Both the position numbers and the translations under genes were made by a program. Of a stretch of DNA of 6,952 nt, positions 6,034 to 6,952 are shown piece after piece. The notes beneath the pieces were generated by a model. The model saw only the letters and a list, made by a program, of their open reading frames with translations. It did no database searches and was not told the DNA's origin. The stretch's first letter is position 1. Every line of letters begins with the position of its first letter. Source of the stretch: Actinomycetota bacterium (lineage in GTDB: Bacteria > Actinomycetota > Acidimicrobiia > Acidimicrobiales > JACDEA01); the NCBI GenBank assembly GCA_013816725.1, contig JACDEA010000118.1:1-6952 (forward strand), written 5' to 3'.

Positions 6034-6047
6034 TAGAACGTGTTCCC
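6034..6047. promoter_or_regulatory. Candidate KstR-type (TetR family) operator
   Basis: TAGAACGTGTTCCC has half sites GAAC and GTTC around GT (perfect arms at 6036-6039 and 6042-6045). It matches the 14-bp TNNAACNNGTTNNA pattern described for mycobacterial KstR at 7 of 8 fixed positions, the last A being C. It lies 28 bases before the acyl-CoA dehydrogenase GTG, and directly before the preferred start of the divergent MBL gene. The inference that a KstR-like repressor controls one or both genes is from pattern and context only. Confidence 0.5.
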
Positions 6048-6060
6048 CAGTCTCGTCCAT

Positions 6061-6068
6061 AGGGAGGG
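6061..6068 (+). promoter_or_regulatory. Strong ribosome binding site of the acyl-CoA dehydrogenase gene
   Basis: AGGGAGGG lies 6 bases before the GTG at 6075. It decides that start, since no ATG with a site of this quality lies nearby. Confidence 0.75.
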
Positions 6069-6074
6069 CCCCAG

Positions 6075-6952
6075 GTGAACTTCGCCTTCAGCGAGGAGCA
6101 GGAAGAGCTCCGCCGATCAGTACGCCGCTTCCTGGACGACAAGTCGCCGTCGACCGAAGTCCGCCGGCTCATGGAGACCACCGAGGGATACGACCCTGCG
6201 GTGTGGACCCAGATGGGCGAGCAGCTCGGCCTGCAGGGCCTGGCCATCCCCGAGGAATACGGCGGCTCCGGGTACACCTACGTCGAGCTGGTCGTGGTGC
6301 TCGAGGAGATGGGCCGCTCCCTCCTCGCCGCCCCTTACTTCTCCACCGTCGCCCTGGCCGCCAATGCGCTGCTCACGTCGGGCGACGACAGCGCCAAGAA
6401 GGAGTTGCTCCCCGGCATCGCCGGCGGCGACACGATCGCCACGCTGGCTATCACCGAGGACAGCGGCCGGTGGGACCTCGACGGCATCCAGCTCGCCGCG
6501 ACCAAGAGCGGCGACGGCTACACCCTCGAGGGCCACAAGATGTTCGTCATCGACGGCCACACGGCCAACCTGATCATCGTGGCGGCGCGTACCGGCGACG
6601 GCATCTCACTGTTTGCCGTCGAGGGCGACGCGTCGGGCCTCACCCGCACGCCGCTCCAGACCATGGACCAGACCCGCAAGCAGGCCCGCCTCGAGTTCTC
6701 CGGGACCCCGGCCCGCCTCATCGGCGCCGAGGGCGGCGCCGAAGCCGGGCTTACCAAGACCCTCGATCTGGCCGCCGTCGCGCTGGCCGCCGAGCAGGTG
6801 GGCGGTGCGCAGAAGTGCCTCGACATGGCCGTGGAGTACGCCAAGGTTCGGGTGCAGTTCGGGCGCCCGATCGGCAGCTTCCAGGCCATCAAGCACAAGT
6901 GCGCCGACATGCTGCTCGAAGTCGAGTCGGCCAAGTCCGCCGCGTACTACGC
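6075..6952 (+). CDS. Acyl-CoA dehydrogenase, 5' part (3'-truncated by window)
   Basis: Open from a GTG at 6075 to the window end (292 full codons, no stop), so about three quarters of a usual 370-400 residue FAD-dependent acyl-CoA dehydrogenase, which forms the alpha-beta double bond of an acyl-CoA. Motifs: MNFAFSEEQEELRRSVRRFL (N-terminal helix), LAIPEEYGGSGYTYVELVVVLEEMGRS (region 56-82), LAITEDSGRWD (124-134), GHKMFVIDGHTANLIIVAART (153-173), and the C-terminal domain from LDLAAVALAAEQVGGAQKCLDMAVEYAKVRVQFGRPIGSFQAIKH (region 230-274, with the family signature QFGRPIGSFQAIKH). The flavin-loop segment ITEDSGRWD differs from the standard TEP-x-xGSD, a feature I associate with subunits of heteromeric alpha2beta2 enzymes in steroid degradation; this is tentative. 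The catalytic glutamate cannot be assigned in the partial sequence. It is divergent from the minus-strand block and has a candidate KstR-type operator upstream. Confidence 0.92.
   Translation, partial: MNFAFSEEQEELRRSVRRFLDDKSPSTEVRRLMETTEGYDPAVWTQMGEQLGLQGLAIPEEYGGSGYTYVELVVVLEEMGRSLLAAPYFSTVALAANALLTSGDDSAKKELLPGIAGGDTIATLAITEDSGRWDLDGIQLAATKSGDGYTLEGHKMFVIDGHTANLIIVAARTGDGISLFAVEGDASGLTRTPLQTMDQTRKQARLEFSGTPARLIGAEGGAEAGLTKTLDLAAVALAAEQVGGAQKCLDMAVEYAKVRVQFGRPIGSFQAIKHKCADMLLEVESAKSAAYY

Noticed and set aside
6017..6045. TTGACC at 6017-6022 as a -35 element of a sigma-70-like promoter for the dehydrogenase
   Set aside because: No acceptable -10 hexamer sits 16-18 bases downstream; the sequence there is CGTGTT/GTGTTC.
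5390..6277. 295-residue open frame on the minus strand crossing the MBL gene, control region and dehydrogenase start
   Set aside because: Arg/Pro/Ser-rich translation typical of an alternative frame in GC-rich DNA. It overlaps a clear MBL gene on the same strand and an oppositely oriented dehydrogenase.

Overview
The window looks like chromosomal DNA from a high-GC actinobacterium, possibly an uncultured or acidimicrobial-type lineage. That placement is an inference. It rests on the GC-rich third positions, GTG/TTG starts, a probable F420-dependent luciferase-like oxidoreductase, LAAC/TAAC-type lipoproteins, a CaiB-type CoA transferase and an acyl-CoA dehydrogenase. No mobile element, RNA gene, CRISPR array or clear intrinsic terminator was seen, and no stretch above 300 bases lacks a gene.

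Layout. (1) The left edge (1-1506, +) holds the 3' part of a glycogen-debranching-type glucosidase whose start lies outside the window. (2) A tightly packed block of seven minus-strand genes runs from about 6015 down to 1493: MBL-fold hydrolase, nitroreductase, small unrecognised protein, luciferase-like oxidoreductase, DUF7282-like lipoprotein, cupredoxin lipoprotein, CaiB/BaiF CoA transferase. Junctions are a 3-bp gap, an overlap or short gap (start uncertain), a 4-bp ATGA overlap, a 53-bp gap, a 17-bp overlap and a 4-bp GTGA overlap. This suggests one operon, perhaps with an internal promoter in the 53-bp gap. The last gene converges on the glucosidase gene and overlaps it by 14 bp. (3) The right edge (6075-6952, +) holds the 5' part of an acyl-CoA dehydrogenase gene, divergent from the operon and preceded by a strong ribosome binding site.

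How it may work together. The acyl-CoA dehydrogenase and CoA transferase point to catabolism of a CoA-activated compound (fatty acid, steroid side chain or similar). The oxidoreductase, nitroreductase and MBL hydrolase would be accessory redox or hydrolytic enzymes. The two lipoproteins, one with an apparently complete type 1 copper site, would act outside the membrane. The divergent control region contains a palindrome centred on GAAC-GT-GTTC that matches 7 of the 8 fixed positions of the KstR-type operator (TNNAACNNGTTNNA) known from mycobacterial cholesterol catabolism. This is the most testable regulatory clue.

Nothing here clearly forms a new defence or mobile system. The points most worth a second look are the KstR-like site, the coupled pair of lipoproteins inside a metabolic operon, the nested direct repeats at 3553-3600, and the small unrecognised protein.
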